Positions 49,033 to 60,460 of a stretch of DNA of 64,000 bases are shown here, piece by piece. The DNA lies in assembly GCA_020081605.1 (NCBI GenBank), contig JAHREC010000018.1:5890001-5954000 (forward strand), written 5' to 3'. This stretch comes from Albifimbria verrucaria. Lineage: Eukaryota > Ascomycota > Sordariomycetes > Hypocreales > Stachybotryaceae. The position numbers and the translations under genes were made by a program. The notes under the pieces were generated by a model. It was not told where the DNA came from. It ran no database searches and saw nothing but the letters and a program-made list of their open reading frames with translations. Position 1 is the first letter of the stretch, and each line of letters starts with the position of its first letter.

Positions 49033-49161
49033 ATGAACTTCTCTGCCCTCCTCATCGCTACCTGCGCCGCCATGGTTGCCGCCGTTCCTTTCACGCCTCT
49101 CAAGCTTCCCTGGTTGGCCCCGACCGTGACGCGCCCAATGTCCCCACATCACCTCGGTTGA
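49033..49161 (+). CDS. Very small predicted secreted peptide
   Basis: Unknown function. The ATG at 49033 (context CAACATGAA) starts a clear signal peptide, MNFSALLIATCAAMVAAV. A short mature part, rich in Pro and Leu, ends ...MSPHHLG at 49161 (42 residues). In the next frame the coding would run to 49196 (...DAPNVPTSPRLIPTKW), so a single-base loss as seen elsewhere in the window could have cut the true C-terminus. There are no Cys in the mature part. It may be a small secreted peptide, a pro-peptide or a remnant of a longer gene. Confidence 0.4.
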   Translation: MNFSALLIATCAAMVAAVPFTPLKLPWLAPTVTRPMSPHHLG

Positions 49162-50513
49162 TACCGACTAAGTGGCTGCCTTCTGGCCACCGATGAGTCC
49201 GTCTCGCCACGTTCGCTATCTCGATCTAAGCGGTCTTGTTCGATATCGGCGAGCTTTCTGTGACTTGGTGGCTTTACGATGAAATTCCCAGTACAAATAT
49301 GTAAGTTGGGCAGACTCTTGACTCCACGGTTTGTCCGGCAATGGTCCTTACCCGGACAGACTCCAAAACGGAAACGAATTCTTCAGTGATGTTAGAATTA
49401 ACTCCCACAACTTGAATTCGTTTCTGATATATTGGCCTACCGTCAATTAAACACATGGCTAACATTCTCGACAGACTCATTTTCGCAGTGAGGTTTCTTT
49501 CTTTTGTCGGGTTATGTGCGATGTAACACTATATTGTATCTGGGAAACGGGGACAAGCAGGTGTTGATCAACGCATTCCTTCCGCATGTGTGGCCATGGT
49601 AACGCATGGTCCGTTTGAACGTTAGTTATGGATTAAATGAATTTACATATACATACAACTGGGTACATGGTTGATTCGCTGGGTTTCGCCGTGATCTCTC
49701 GTTTCGCTTCTTATTTGTGACCTTACAACCTACTCCTACTACAATCTCTCTAAGCCCAAAGTCAACCACACTCACGAATTCTAGAAACAAGAAAAACGAG
49801 CCCTGGTCAAGATCTACACAAATTAACTTCGGCGCTGTGCTCAAACTGGTTATTTCCCTCGTCTTTAACTCAACGGCATGAATGATCTGCAAAAAGCTCC
49901 GGGCTGCATTGCATACTATGTACATGCGTAGGGTAGCCTGTGGCAGTGTGGCTCAATCGCTCAGTTAGCGCCACGCTTCCACCTTTATCAGCCTTGTGGA
50001 ATATCGATAAGCAACATCGTCCTGACCTCAATTCTTGCCTTTCCACCAACTTCTTCTCACCACTGCTGTCATTTCAGCTGTCATTCTGGTCCTGTTTTTT
50101 CCCCTTGGCTCGCGTAGGGCTCATTATACCGCGACACCAATCAAATCCGCAACACCAGGCCACTCGCGCTAGATCAGACGGAACGCCGCGGACATACACT
50201 TGACGATCCGAAGCGTTGCGCGCCTCACGAGAGCTGGGCTGTGCAGCGTAAAGTTGCGCGCCCTGGGGTGACGAGTAGGAACCGGCTCCGCGAGTCAAAG
50301 GCCAGGCTACGCTGCGAAGAGACAAATCATCCGAATGCCAATCTATCAGAGGCAGGGCTTAGCGACCAGGTAGTCCGGGAAACGGTACGCGTTTCGCCAT
50401 TGCACGCCCGCTCCCCACCGCACGAACCGGCCAGCACGACGGCTGTCGAGTCAAGAGCTATAAGTCAGACAAAGGGAGACGACGAGTAGGGGTCCTGTTG
50501 GAAAGGGGTAACC
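49162..50513. other. Intergenic
   Basis: Spacer and promoter of CTK2. A T-rich segment (50040-50110) and a GC-rich leader (50200-50510) precede the ATG at 50514. No gene recognised. Confidence 0.45.
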
Positions 50514-51995
50514 ATGGCGCACGAAGGCGAGAACGGCCCCGCCAGGTCCGCGTCCAGCGCAGAAGCCAACGGCTCATCCGCCGGTGCCAGCACCAAGGTC
50601 GGCCCACATCCAGGCTTCATCTTCAGTTCGAACCAGTATAGCTCCGAGACCAAGGTGCGGCGCATGCTCAAGGAGAATGGGTGCGATCCGGCGCGCGAGG
50701 ACAACTACCGCTTGCAGGGCGTGCAGCTGATAGACAACGTGCGCAAGCACCTCAACCTGTATGTTCACCATGTCTCTTTTGTTCGAAGCATGTTGACGCG
50801 AGAATTTTTCATCGTCAGTGGGAAGGCATGACTAACCGATCTCCAGGCCGGTGCGGACGTTTGACACGGCGTGCACATACTTCCATAAGTTTAGGCTCAA
50901 CTTTCGTGATGCCGAATACAACTACCAGGACGCGGCGCTGGCGTCGCTGTTTGTTGCGTGCAAAGTAGAAGATACTATCAAGAAATCAAAGGACATTCTT
51001 GCGGCTGCGTACAACGTCAAGAACCCCGAGAAACCCAGCGCACCCGATGATAAGGTACAGTCTACGCCAGATATCGTGCTCCGGCCTCCCATCAGGTCAC
51101 TGACTGCTTCTAGATCTTTGAGTCGCCAGGAAGGATAATAATCGGACTGGAACGGCTCATACTTGAAACAATTGGCTTCGATTTTCGCACTCGCTATCCG
51201 CAGAAACTGCTGGTCAAGGTGGTGCGCAGAATACTGGGCAAAGAGGAGGCAAGGAGTTCTACGCCACGGCGTACGCCATGTGCATCGACATGTACAAGAC
51301 GTTCATCCCAATAAAGCGAACTACATTCTCCATGGTGATGGCCGTGGTCGAGCTGACGGCTCGCATGCGCGGCGAGCATCTGGACAGGGTCCAGGGTTTG
51401 CAGCGCAAAGGCGCCAATACGATCGCGAGGCCGTTATGGAGACCATGCTTGACCTGCTTGATCTCTACGTGCAGCATCACAAGTCAACCAGGATTGGCGC
51501 AGAATTTGACCTCAACAAGTTCATCGACATCAAGATCCACCTTAACAAGGACCTGGACAGCTCCGCGCAGCCGCGTTACCTGTACCACTGCAACCGTTGC
51601 GAGATTGAGGAACCCCCACGTCGACGCCTGGGTCGTCATCGGTGACGTCTCCTCCTGGCCAGCGGACGCGTCATCAGTGCGACGTTCAGCTCGAGGACAG
51701 GATGGTACGATGCGCTTCGTATTCGACCCAGAAGCAGCACAGGAAGAGCGTCGCACGGTAGGGTCGTACTTTCGCGAGGAGTTTGAAGAGTATGAAGTGG
51801 AATCCGAGGAGCCCATCCCACCGCCGCAACATCACCCCCGGCATCACGATGGGCACGATGGGGACATAGGCCAGGAGGAGGACGAGGGCGAGGGGTTATC
51901 GCGGAGGCTACAGAGACCGAGGAGACCACAGACGAGGTGGTCCTTACGGACATAGGGGCGAGAGGAACTATCGGGGCAAAGGAAGATACCACTGA
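50514..51995 (+). CDS. CTK2: CTD kinase I cyclin-like subunit (Ctk2)
   Basis: Cyclin partner of the kinase that phosphorylates the RNA polymerase II C-terminal domain. Exons: 50514-50758, 50847-51054 and 51114-51995; introns 88 and 59 bases with exact phase. Cyclin box: SSETKVRRMLKENGCDPARE, NYRLQGVQLIDNVRKHLNL, PVRTFDTACTYFHKFRL, YQDAALASLFVACKVEDTIK, then LILETIGFDFRTRYPQKLLV and EFYATAYAMCIDMYKTF. The C-terminal half has VDAWVVIGDVSSWPADASS and RGQDGTMRFVFDPEAAQEE. In the frame stopping at 51995 it ends in an Arg/Gly/Tyr-rich tail (YRGGYRDRGDHRRGG). About 445 residues. Single bases are missing near 51248, ~51403, at 51613-51617 (CCCCC) and ~51893; the uncorrected end would be a different tail at 51955. 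Confidence 0.9.
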
Positions 51996-54100
51996 TTTTT
52001 CGAGGATTGTGATATTTGGTTGCCTAGCTACAAATGACTCATTAAAGTGCACGCTTCGCTCCATACATGACATGGCACGAGACGATAAACTAGCAATATA
52101 TTCTACAGCCGGGCGGGTTCGGGCGGGTATTCCTGGTCCCGACTTTTTAGGCGCTGAACCCAGCCAAGAGGATATGCAGGCCAAAGTCCCTTTGGGCAGT
52201 CGGTCCCAGATTCGGCTTCAGGCCGCGTGGATAAGAACACAAACCATGGATTGGGGTGCTCAGGGATGGGCTGCACCTGTATGTACGTACAGGACACCCC
52301 TGGAACATTCGTCCCCAGACTTGGGGAGGTGGTGTCGACGGTCGGGAGTACCCCGAGACGAACAAACCCTGGCTCAGGGCTGCGGGGGCTGACCAGGATA
52401 TTTTGTTTCGACTTCAGCAGCGGGAGTGGGAAGCAAGTCTCTGCTTCCGCGGGATGCGCGTGTGCTGGACTAGTATCGGCTGTCTGATGGGAAAATCTGC
52501 CTTTCTGCGTGGCTGAGGACGCGGATGTAAATGACGGTCTGCGATCCTTTGGCCAGCAGTGCTTTTCAATTCTCTTTTTATAGCTTGCCTGCAAATCCAC
52601 CATGGTATTGTGTCAGTTGTGTCCAGGTTGACAACTTCGCCACGGGCGAATGGACCAATAGTGGCGAGACGGGCTGCACGGTCCTCCCGCGATGTGTGGA
52701 ACGATATAGCCCAACATCGTCGATCCGTCCCCTGTAGATTTACGGTGGGGACAGGTACAGTATTACAAGTCGGGACGAAGTGTGGTTTTTTTTGTTTTCT
52801 TAAATTAACTTGGACCAGTGGGAGGTTGAAGGAGTTAAGTAATCGAGTTGCTCAGCCACTCATAGTTGATCAGTTGGAGCTTACATGTCCCGGTTGACTG
52901 GTTTGGGGTTGTCGAGAATTGGTTGAAGATTGCATCTGCCGGCTTACTTGACAAGTCTGTGAGGGGTTGTTCATAACTGAGGCTAGGGACTTGTATCTTT
53001 TCCCTACTTACATGAAGAAAAACTGAGAAATCGTGAAGATTGATTTTAGACCTGTAAATAAAGCAGTTGATCATAACAAAGGAAACTTGAATCTTTCCAA
53101 GTCTCGTCTCAATATACGGTCCTTACCTAGTTGTTACAATACTGTACTGGTACTGCATGTACTGTACCTGCACAGTCCTACGAGATTACCAAGTTGTAAA
53201 CCGTCTTTGTAATATCACATCAAAGCGTCTTCATCACAACCCCTTAAACAACCAACAAACCAACCAACCAACTGCCGCACCGACCAGCAACGGAATTAAT
53301 AACATCTCATCAAAAGGAGTAAATTACAAACCCAGCCCTACGCCCTGTAAGGAGACGGCCATAACCGTAACAAGCGTCTCGTGTGTGTCTGGGCCAAGTC
53401 CCTGCGCAGGACAGAAGGTCCTATGGCACGAGCGCTTCCATTTCCAGCGGCAGTGTAGATAACAAACCCCGCCGTCCCGGCAAGACTTGCGGTTGAGTCC
53501 CCAGAGGCTAAGCCGATGGATCCTGCATGCAGTCGAGGACCTGGGAAGCGGTGGGAGGCGTGCATTGAGCGGACACCCGTGGGAGAGGTTGAGCCAGGGG
53601 TGGATGGGCGTGCCATCGTCCTTTGGGTGTGTTCATCTCCCATCTGACTGGTTAGTTAATCGACTACCCCTTATGGAGATGGGAGTCGTGAAGCTGAGAA
53701 CGGTACCCAACTGAGCAGAGCACGCTCCGCCCCCATCGTGGACCTGACCCTGACTGAAGGGGATGGGATCCTCGCCACGGAAATGCTCATAGGGTCCTTG
53801 GAGCGGCCGCTCGCGCATACAGCGGACATTAGTGAGGGCGGCAAACATCATCAACGTTGAGCAGCCAATACGCTTCGAATATGGCAGAGATGTACGTCAC
53901 GTCCAAGGGTTCATCGGGCTCTTGTAAATGCCCGGCGCGTTCGACGACGCAACATGAACTGCCTGCGTCAATGCGTTATGGCCGTAAGAGTCCTATGACC
54001 TCCTTGAAAGAGCAAGTTCTCGTTCGAGATTGGCATCCAATCTAGCTCAGGGGCTTTTTCACCATCGTGACGCCGAAAGTCCTTGGACCTTCCATATGGT

Positions 54101-54125
54101 TCAGCGGTAAAATCTCACGTTGGAC
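54101..54125 (+). pseudogene. tRNA-Gly-like 5' fragment (D-arm only)
   Basis: TGGTTCAGCGGTAAAATCTC closely resembles the D-arm and start of the anticodon stem of tRNA-Gly (compare TGGTTTAGTGGTAAAATTCTC of the intact gene at 16115). No T-arm box B, anticodon loop or matching acceptor stem follows, so this is at most a truncated remnant. Confidence 0.35.
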
Positions 54126-56008
54126 AAGGTGGCCTAGACCTTCCGGCGCTTGCCAGAGGCTTGGGGAAATTACACCAGCGGTGACGGGATTCATGCTGAG
54201 TGAGAAGGACCGGCTCACGACGACGTTATTCACGGAAGGGGGTGGTGAAGCGGAGCAGGATCTTTCGGCGGAAGACGATGAGCCACGGAGGAGAAAATGG
54301 AGAACGGACGGAAACAAAATGAGATATGGAGTTTCCTGGGACTGGCGCGTTTCGAGTCGTGCCGAAAATATGGCGCTTGAAGAGGCGAGAGGCGGGCTTT
54401 GAGGCTTTGTTGCTGGGGGCTCAGCCACGCTGGAGAGCATCACCATGGTGTTGATGGTCGAACGGCCCCCAACGCAGGTGTTGGCGCCGGGGCAAGCTCG
54501 CCCAGGCGTGATCCTACGCTCGACCTGTCTCCAAGTATAGGGTCGAGCTGTGCCTCTGCCACACACGTGGACTGTCCATCCAGACGGGCCCCTTTGTCAT
54601 TCTACCGGAGCTTCCATGCTGTATCCAGGGCGTCGGTGCTCCTGGCCGTCCGCAGTGTTTCCACCGTGTATAAGACAAGGGAGGAGGTTTGCCCCGGCAA
54701 AAGGGGGAGGGTGTGTCCGTCCGAACGATGCCAGCACCAATCTTCCCCGTGATGTATTGTCGTCATGCAGGAACCTTTTCTCGCCGTGGCTTTCGGCTAG
54801 CAGGCTCATAAGCGCCGCGACTGCGGACGTGGGAGCGAAGAACGAGGTTGCAGAGCCGCTGCGGTATAGGGTAGGCCAACCCACTCTGCAAATGTGCGCG
54901 ATGTTGCCCGATTCGGAAAACAATCTGATGAGACCCTTGCTCAACCTTGTCTAATCTTACCCCTTGGCCAACAATCTTCAACGACAACTGGGCCCAAACC
55001 CACCGTTGCATGCATGCAACCATGACCCCGGTCGGTGTTGTTGGTTGCTAGCTCGCCTGCCAAGCCCAAAACACATCATGAAAATATGCTTCTGTCACGG
55101 TAGTTGGGACGGCCCTGCCACGAGATTCCTACCCTCCTTGGGTTAACAAACCCCCAAACTGGTTAACAAACGTTCGCCCTGGGTCGCTTACACCATGCTG
55201 GGTGGTGTGAGAGAGGGAATGGCGGGCGGAGTGCAGGCATACTGACGTCCATCAATACGTATGTGTTATGCCGCCTGCTTACAAACTTGGTCATTCGAGT
55301 ATCTCGTCTCTGCACGCCCCCTTCCATCTCTATAGCTTTCGGGGTTTTTTTGTACGAAGTGTCCTATGTCCGGTCCACACTGTAGCAGGTAAACGTGAAG
55401 TTTTCCCGTGAGGCTACAATCGCTGCCCTGACCGGACAGGGCCTGCTCGAACAAATCTCTTGGTCTAAAGTCCCTGTATCCGGGCTAGGTTGCGGCGGAA
55501 GCCTTGCTTAGGACCGACGAACCCACCGATTTCTCTCCACCCAAGTTCCCGCGCCAAGAATAAGTTCTTCGCGTCCAGGGACCAGGGACGCAGCTTTCCC
55601 ATCGTGCCGTCGAGACGGACTAACGAGCGGGCACGGGGCGGAAGTCGGTTTGCATGTGAGCTCATCTTGCTTGCTGGGGAGCAAGACGAGCAGGAGGAGG
55701 GGCATGCACTGATATGCGGAATGGAAATGGCACATGTTGGTCTTCCATGCAGGCGAAGGTGGCTGCGCCTGCAGGGCCCCGTCCAGCGAATGGGCGGCCC
55801 AGCTCTTGTCCCTTGCATCTGACTTGTTCTGCCGGGCCAGAGAACCATGGTAAGGTCAGACGCCGCTCCCATATCCGGGAAGCCAAGTGAGAGCAAGGCG
55901 GCCAGGCGATATGACGAAAGCGCTGCTGCTTCTCTCCTACCTTACCTTGCCTTACCTTAGTGTCACCGTACCATACGGCACGGCGCGGTAACACAATTAC
56001 TACTACAC

Positions 56009-56032
56009 TAGCTCTAGCTCTAGCTCTAGCTC
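56009..56032. repeat. (TAGCTC)4 hexamer repeat
   Basis: Four head-to-tail perfect TAGCTC units in the gene-poor region. Confidence 0.85.
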
Positions 56033-57689
56033 CCTCCCCCATAACCGTGCTCTAGATCCTCCGTAACTGCACGAGCGTTGCGTGTTTCCGAATGGGGCAA
56101 GCCTAACGGCTTCCCGGTTGGTTCCCACCTCCCCACACACAGACCGACCCTAAGCCACGCTTGACAGACCAGACGACGAAAAGGAACGCAGCAATCACTC
56201 TGGTGGACAGCGGCCGAGGGTTTTTGGGAGGGGGTTTGGGGAGAGGGGAGGATCTTGTCAGCGCCGAACCACAGGGCTGAGCACCAATCTCTGGCACCGG
56301 CCCTTGACCATGGAGGAGGGTCCTGCATGGTCGGGGAAGTATGAGACTGGCCCCAAAACTTGAACTGAATATCCTCTTCCAGAACGTCGGCCGATCACCG
56401 GTCACGTCGTCCTGGAGAGTGTGCTTCTGGGCCGTCCCCCTTCCCAGTCAACCTCGGCCTCCTCGGAGCGTTGGTGGAGTATCAGTGGTTGGCCATCGTC
56501 CCGTCCCATCTATCCATCCATCTATCTATCAGCCTGATCTGTAGCTTATTCTCGTGCCTACCGCTCGACAACGTCCCCAAACTAAAAGCCGAGGCCGAAA
56601 GGCCGCTTAGTTCGCGCGAGCTGTGGAAACGGAAACGGAAACGGGGCCCCGCGGAGCCTCTTGTCGCTAATTCCTTGGATTCCATATCGTCTCCTCTCCT
56701 TAGCCACTTTATTCCTCAACCCATGGTGGCAATGAAGATCCTGTTCCTCCAGGGCCGAAATATATCGGTCCCTGCGTGGGTTCACACACACTCACCCCTC
56801 TCTGGGCGCAAAGATGCCCAATTCGTGGAGCAATGTAGACCGCGTGTTGCGGTGGTTTCGGCTGCAACGTTGTGTTGGCTTCTCCAAGGCCTTGCTTTCC
56901 CATAGGGTCGTCGTTCCTTGACCTCCTCTTCCAGCGGGCGGTTATATCAGTTCACGCTGTCATTCCGTCTGTGTCTGCTGGCTGGACCTCATTCCGGGGA
57001 TGGTTCCTTCCGGGTGGACATGGATGGCTTGCCCTGCTGCTGGGGTGGGCTCTTCTCCAACTGGGCCATGTCGTGAAAGCCATGTTACACGACCGGGCCC
57101 TTCATGCAATCTGCTCGCCGTGCATCTTCATCGACCCACCTCTCCCCACCCTCCTGCGCTTGTACAGGGAACAGAGACATGCCCAGATCGACGCTGGGAT
57201 TGGGCAGTTGAACTGGCGACCAACCAGATGCCACGCGGGAGTAAAGGGTTACCCTAGGCCTCGCTCTGCCTACACCCCTCCCTGCCCATCTGCCTTGCCG
57301 CGACTCTAAACGCGAGACTTGTCCAAACCAGGCGGATGGTGCGCGCTGGGCTGCCAGAAGAACATAGGGCTGAGTGTTGTAATGACATAAAGAGCTGGGT
57401 CGAGCTTCGCGGCTGGGAGGGGGACGAACCCGCGAAGGTCGACCCTCGAGAGCTGCGCCTTGTTCCTATAAACACGGCTTTGCTTATACACACCGTGGAC
57501 CGTTATAGAGGCAAGAAGGAAGACGTCAACGCCAACGCCAAACAGGCATCAGCAAATTGCACTGACAAAGTGCTTCTTTTTGACTCCAACAGAAGTCCCC
57601 CCATCCAAACCGGCAACATGTTATATATCCCGTGCTCCAATGGCTCGGTGGAGAGGCCAACCGTCTTATCCAAGCACAGATCAAGAACA

Positions 57690-59438
57690 ATGTCAATGCA
57701 CGAATGGTCGATGGCCGCACCTGCGGTGAAGGTACCGAAGCTTCGGTCCCGGAGATGTCAACGATGCCGCTGGCGCAAGATCAAGGTATGTGTCTGCCAA
57801 GCTTGCCTTCACTCAAGCATCCAGCCTTGTGTACGTCTATGTCGATACATATACTGACTTGTTCTTCTTTCTGTCTTATAGTGTGATGAGAACTGGCCGA
57901 CTTGCACGCCATGTGTAAAGGCCCGGTGCCCATGCTCCGGCCCTCCTGCCAGCCTCGACAGTGACAGTGACTCCGGGTCTGTCATGCCCTCTCGGCAAGG
58001 CAGCCCGGTCCTGTCCTCCAACATCAGTCTCAATGGCGACATTGACATGAGGTTCATGGAAGGCCAAGACACATCACAACTACTATCACACTATGAGTAT
58101 CCGGGTGGCTCGTCCTACACCCGCGTCCGCCTCGCCTCAGCTCCTCGCTCCTACCCAACCACCACCGCCGATCGTGTGGCCTCGCGTCTGGCCGCCTACC
58201 CAGAGAGGGGCTCACGCTTCGACGCTTCTCTAGCAGCCGACTACTTCAAGCTGTTGCCCGCCCGGCTCGGGTCGAGCGCGGCGTTGCGAGACGCCGTTGC
58301 CCTCTTCTGCATGGGTTGGGGCAACTTCCGCCGCGCCAGCCCACCCAAAACCATCGTGGACCCGCGGGCCTACGGCAAGGCGTTGCGTAGTCTGCAGCGT
58401 GCACTGAGCGGTGACGATAATGAGGGCAAGCAGCTGGCTTGCGAGACGCTGGCGGCGGCGAGCGTCATGGACCGTGTAGACTGGCTCTTTGGCGGCCAGC
58501 AGACACTGCAGAACGTGACCCACGCAAGGGGCATCTACAGCTTGATGGCGACCAGAGGCCCCCTAATCTGGAAGACGACCTCGACGTGTGCCTTGCTTTC
58601 GAAAACCAAATCACCGTGGTATGTTGGCCCCCACTCCCCTTTTGACATGGCAGGACTAACAGCAGCAGACCAACTACCTGATTGTCCACGGAGGCGACAA
58701 CTTCTACCTCCGTCCCCAATGGAAAGACGCCATGATACAGGCTTCGAACAACGGGAGCGAGGTGTCCCGGTCTCTGATTGACTTTTACTTCCTCTCCTGC
58801 AAGTAGGCGGCTGGCCAGAGCTTCTAGCACAGGTGGACCACATCACCCACGACATCACCGACTCGGTAGAACGCACGGCCGAGGCCGCACTCCTGTGGGA
58901 GCGGCTCGACAACGACAGGAACACGCTGGACCGTCTCCGCGAGGGCATCATGGATGAGTCCCGCCGGGCAGGCCAGATGGCGGACCGGCCAGACCCGGGT
59001 TGCCCGACGGGCTTCGAGCTCGCATTCACCGACTACGAGCCCATGCAGCGGCTGCTGATGTACACGGCCGTGTCGATGACGCTCAACCGGTTGATGCTGC
59101 GGGTGTCCGAGGAGCTGTATGAGTCGCTGAGCCCAGAGATCAACGCCGAGCACCGCCGGCTGGGCGAGCTCGTGTGGCGGTGTCTCCCGCAGATGCGCCG
59201 GCTCGGCCCCGTGTCGTCGCTGCTCTTCCTGACGCCCGTGTCGATGTCCCTCGAGGCTGCGCACGGCGACGAGGTGCGAGGCCGCGAGGTGGTTGAGACG
59301 ATGATGCGTCTCGGTGCCGCCGCGGGCAAGCTTCCTCAGGAGGTGGGCGCTCTCGAGAAGATGATGCTCGACAACGTGCGGAGGTGGACGGGGAGGTCTG
59401 TGCCACCGCAGCTCTCCCACATTGAGGACATGAGCTAA
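57690..59438 (+). CDS. Zn2Cys6 fungal transcription factor
   Basis: Sequence-specific nuclear regulator; target unknown. The ATG at 57690 and exon 1 (57690-57785) join through a 96-base intron to 57882, which sits inside the zinc cluster: CQRCRWRKIK | CDENWPTCTPCVKARCPC (residues 23-50). Introns at this position are common in fungal Zn2Cys6 genes. A Ser-rich linker and a helical regulatory region follow (FDASLAADYFKLLPARLG, ALRDAVALFCMGWGNF, TLAAASVMDRVDWLFGG, NYLIVHGGDNFYLRPQ, GELVWRCLPQMRRLGP, ALEKMMLDNVRRWTG). The regulatory region resembles the DUF3468-type 'fungal specific transcription factor' domain. A second intron starts at GTATGT (~58619) and ends CAGCAG (~58668). Single bases are missing at 58559-58563 (CCCCC) and ~58804. 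About 540 residues. No biosynthetic or catabolic cluster lies next to it. Confidence 0.88.
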
Positions 59439-60460
59439 ACATACCTTTTTCTTTCTTTCTCTTCTTCTTCTTCACTCGTTACATTTTTTCACAAAGGGGT
59501 TTTTCACATGGACATTGAGATTGCATGCACAGCATAGGTTGTTGTTGATTTTTGGTTGATTTTTTATTCATTTCTTGCGTCTTTGAAACTGGGTTTAGAA
59601 AGGCACCGTCTTCACACAAGACGAGATTTTACACTGCAATTTTTTGTTCTTGATTTCTGGCGAGTTTTTTTTTTACATGGTATATTTCATTTTTCTTTGT
59701 TTACTTGTTTTTTCATATCCACCCACACACGCATGCATTATGTATTAGCAGCAAGATTGTTACCAGCGAAGACCAAACGTATACCTTGGGATATCAGGCA
59801 GGGAGGGGAACACAGGGGGCTGAATGATGTTGGAGCAAACAAACAACAGGCGTGGTAGATAGTACATCCATCATACGGATGAAACAAACCCGCATTTCGA
59901 TTTTAACTGAGCCCACCTGCTGTGACAGGTGCCCGGTCCTGGGGCCCTCCCATGCTTGTTTGGTGCGTTAATAGTAATAAGTCTATGTGGCACGTTACGT
60001 CCGTGCCTATCGTTAAGCATCCGAATAGGGAATACAATCTGCCCAATACGGACGACTATCTGACCAACCACCAACCACCAACCAGGTACAGCAAATAAGC
60101 CCAACAGTGTATAGGACTCAACTATTTGCCGCCCCTTCATCTTCTCTCGTGGGTATGTAGCTAGGTGGCAAGCTAAGGTAAGGTAGGTAGGTATCACAGG
60201 CTCATCTCGTTTCGAGCTTGAGTTCTCTTCACCCCCTACGTACGTTGTTCGTTTATGCTGCTGCGGAACTAGGCCATGTGACGCATATAGTCTCACTGGG
60301 GTGGCCCCATGCGTGTATCGGTGAGTCTTCAACCAACCTTGATTTCATTCTTGTTTGGTCAGATCGATCAGCAATAAGCTGACTGCCGAATCGCATCTCT
60401 CTACTTGTGCATGACATGATGGGGTATTACTATGTATCCTAACGATGCTTGCCACGCCGC
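59439..60460. other. Convergent 3' spacer
   Basis: T-rich 3' flank of the Zn2Cys6 gene (59440-59740), then spacer up to the Tep1 stop. Contains an AAGGTAAGGTAGGTAGGTA repeat near 60175-60193. No gene recognised. Confidence 0.5.

Larger units (their letters stand above)
51996..57689. other. 5.7-kb gene-poor region
   Basis: The longest stretch without a recognisable protein in the window. Open frames up to 174 codons exist on both strands but lack signal peptides, domains or plausible splice joins. It contains a tRNA-Gly-like 5' half at 54101-54125, a (TAGCTC)4 repeat, TACCTTACCT-type repeats (55938-55960) and TGTACTG-rich DNA near 53140-53170. Confidence 0.45.

Noticed and set aside
49940..49975. 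tRNA-like string TGGCTCAATCGCTCAGTTAGCGCC
   Set aside because: It resembles a D-arm only by chance duplication of CTCA; no T-arm, acceptor stem or terminator follows.
54042..54566. 174-codon minus-strand open frame in the gene-poor block
   Set aside because: No signal peptide, domain or splice partner; Ser/Pro-biased composition. It could be real but cannot be supported.
55465..56042. Overlapping open frames of 126-143 codons around 55.5-56.0 kb on both strands
   Set aside because: They are mutual shadows in GC-rich DNA with no homology-like motifs.
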